Source of the DNA: Eubacteriales Family XIII. Incertae Sedis bacterium
GTDB lineage: Bacteria; Bacillota; Clostridia; Peptostreptococcales; Anaerovoracaceae
Assembly (NCBI GenBank): GCA_031266025.1
Contig: JAISBV010000057.1
Location: forward strand, 1-60,549
Reading direction: 5' to 3'
DNA length: 60,549 nucleotides
Positions 59,819-60,549 of this stretch are shown here, piece by piece; positions within the stretch are counted from its first letter, which is position 1; each line of letters opens with the position of its first letter. A program made the position numbers and the translations under genes. The notes under the pieces were generated by a model. It was not told the origin of the DNA. It was given only the letters and a program-made list of their open reading frames with translations, and ran no database searches.

Positions 59819-60549
59819 ATGCAAATTGTTCCGGAAGGCAGGATATACCACAAGTATGTTACGAATCTGAAACTGCAATCCTACGTATTTGTGTTGCATT
59901 ACGCGGAAGAGCTTCAGGAATCCATAGCGGAATTTGTCCATTGCCATCCCCTGTATCAAATATACTATGTTGTTGAAAATTCCCTCAAGATATATATAAA
60001 CGACCGCGAATTTATATTGAACGAAAACGAGTTTGTCATCCTCGCGAAAGAAACGCGGCATCATGTTATCTATGAACCGGACAAGAAGAAACGCTACTTT
60101 TCGTTTATATTCGACATACTGCCCCTTACGCCCGTCAGCAATAAGGGGCCCGACGGCGCCGGAGAGTTCGAGGATATAAAGGCCGTGCTTTCGGCTGTGG
60201 AGGAGCGAGACTATGTGATATCGGACAGGCCGTTTTGCATCAGGGACCGGTTGGAAAAAATACTGTACGAGCAGGGCGAGAAGAAGGTCGGGTGGAATAC
60301 CTGTCTGATGATGCGGTATTTCAATCTTTTTATAGAAACGATCCGCCATATCTCGACCGCCGAAGTGACGGATGTCGAGCCGGTCGGGAAATTGAATTTG
60401 GCGATCGAGGCGACGAAGTACATACACAAAAACTATGAAAAGTCCATAACCCCGGAGAAAGTCGCCGAATATCTGAACATTTCGCCGAGGCACATAAATC
60501 GCGCCTATCGCAATATGTTCGGAACCACGTTCATAAAAAGCCTGAACAG
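59819..60549 (+). CDS. AraC-family regulator (partial, cut by window end)
   Basis: The frame is open from ATG 59819 to the end of the window (243 residues seen). The N-terminal cupin-like sensing domain includes HCHPLYQIYYVVENSLKIYI and KETRHHVIYEP. The C-terminal DNA-binding domain begins LAIEATKYIHKNYEKSITPEKVAEYLNISPRHINRAYRNMFG, the first AraC helix-turn-helix; the second is missing. It probably regulates the SDR-transketolase genes or those beyond the window. The ribosome site is weak (AGCGGGG). Confidence 0.88.
   Translation, partial: MQIVPEGRIYHKYVTNLKLQSYVFVLHYAEELQESIAEFVHCHPLYQIYYVVENSLKIYINDREFILNENEFVILAKETRHHVIYEPDKKKRYFSFIFDILPLTPVSNKGPDGAGEFEDIKAVLSAVEERDYVISDRPFCIRDRLEKILYEQGEKKVGWNTCLMMRYFNLFIETIRHISTAEVTDVEPVGKLNLAIEATKYIHKNYEKSITPEKVAEYLNISPRHINRAYRNMFGTTFIKSLN

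Noticed and set aside
1-60549. CRISPR arrays, tRNA or rRNA genes, prophage or integrase genes
   Set aside because: No regular spaced repeats, no cloverleaf or rRNA signatures and no phage or integrase motifs were seen; the only mobile sequences are short non-coding elements.

Overview
The window looks like a chromosomal segment of a strictly anaerobic bacterium, most likely a Clostridia-type Bacillota. The evidence is strong AGGAGG ribosome sites, TTG/GTG starts, lipoproteins with LAAC lipoboxes, a cobalamin methyltransferase without a reactivation domain, an Hdr-Flx electron-bifurcation set, sigma-54 activators and oxygen-independent aromatic chemistry. The taxon is an inference.

Layout. 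1-4223: housekeeping-like run (folC 3' end, lipid/diacylglycerol kinase, GNAT acetyltransferase, cobalamin-dependent homocysteine methyltransferase). 4216-5160 (minus): UbiX flavin prenyltransferase and an LpdD-type small protein. 5635-11287: pyrogallol-phloroglucinol transhydroxylase large and small subunits, then a sodium:solute symporter with two very small membrane proteins. 11809-16674: Liv-type ABC importer. 17036-29976: one tightly overlapped operon. It encodes a second transhydroxylase-family molybdenum enzyme with an SCP2-like N-terminal domain, its iron-sulfur subunit, an unknown 141-residue protein, a polyprenyl diphosphate synthase, HdrC-HdrB-HdrA, FlxD-FlxC-FlxB-FlxA and a UbiA/MenA-type prenyltransferase. 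30380-43276: two sigma-54 activators, each divergent from a sigma-54 promoter. One promoter serves an M24-type hydrolase, a beta-hydroxyacid dehydrogenase and a bicupin; the other serves an acetoin/2-oxoacid dehydrogenase-like E1a-E1b-E2-E3 complex. 43490-48000: PucR-type and LysR-type regulators and an MFS aromatic-acid-type transporter. 48290-60549: metallo-beta-lactamase-fold hydrolase, CMD-family protein, TRAP transporter with two binding-protein paralogs, an LpdC-type gallate decarboxylase (UbiD), SDR, zinc alcohol dehydrogenase, split transketolase, and an AraC regulator cut by the window end.

Working model. Gallate or related acids enter by the TRAP/MFS systems. UbiD (with prenyl-FMN from UbiX and help from LpdD) decarboxylates gallate to pyrogallol. 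The first molybdenum enzyme converts pyrogallol to phloroglucinol. Candidate reductases, hydrolases and thiamine-diphosphate enzymes in the window could carry the ring onward. The most novel part is the 13-kb operon that ties a modified transhydroxylase paralog to prenyl-lipid synthesis and to a complete NAD(P)H/heterodisulfide-reductase-type bifurcating module. Both molybdenum-enzyme promoters share the same two-operator architecture (TGTGA-N4-TCACA, 32 bp apart), so they are probably co-regulated.

The window also holds a dispersed palindromic element of about 155 bp sitting at gene 3' ends, and a separate 137-bp MITE with a perfect 8-bp target duplication. Identities rest on reading motifs and on remembered family sequences; no database search was run.
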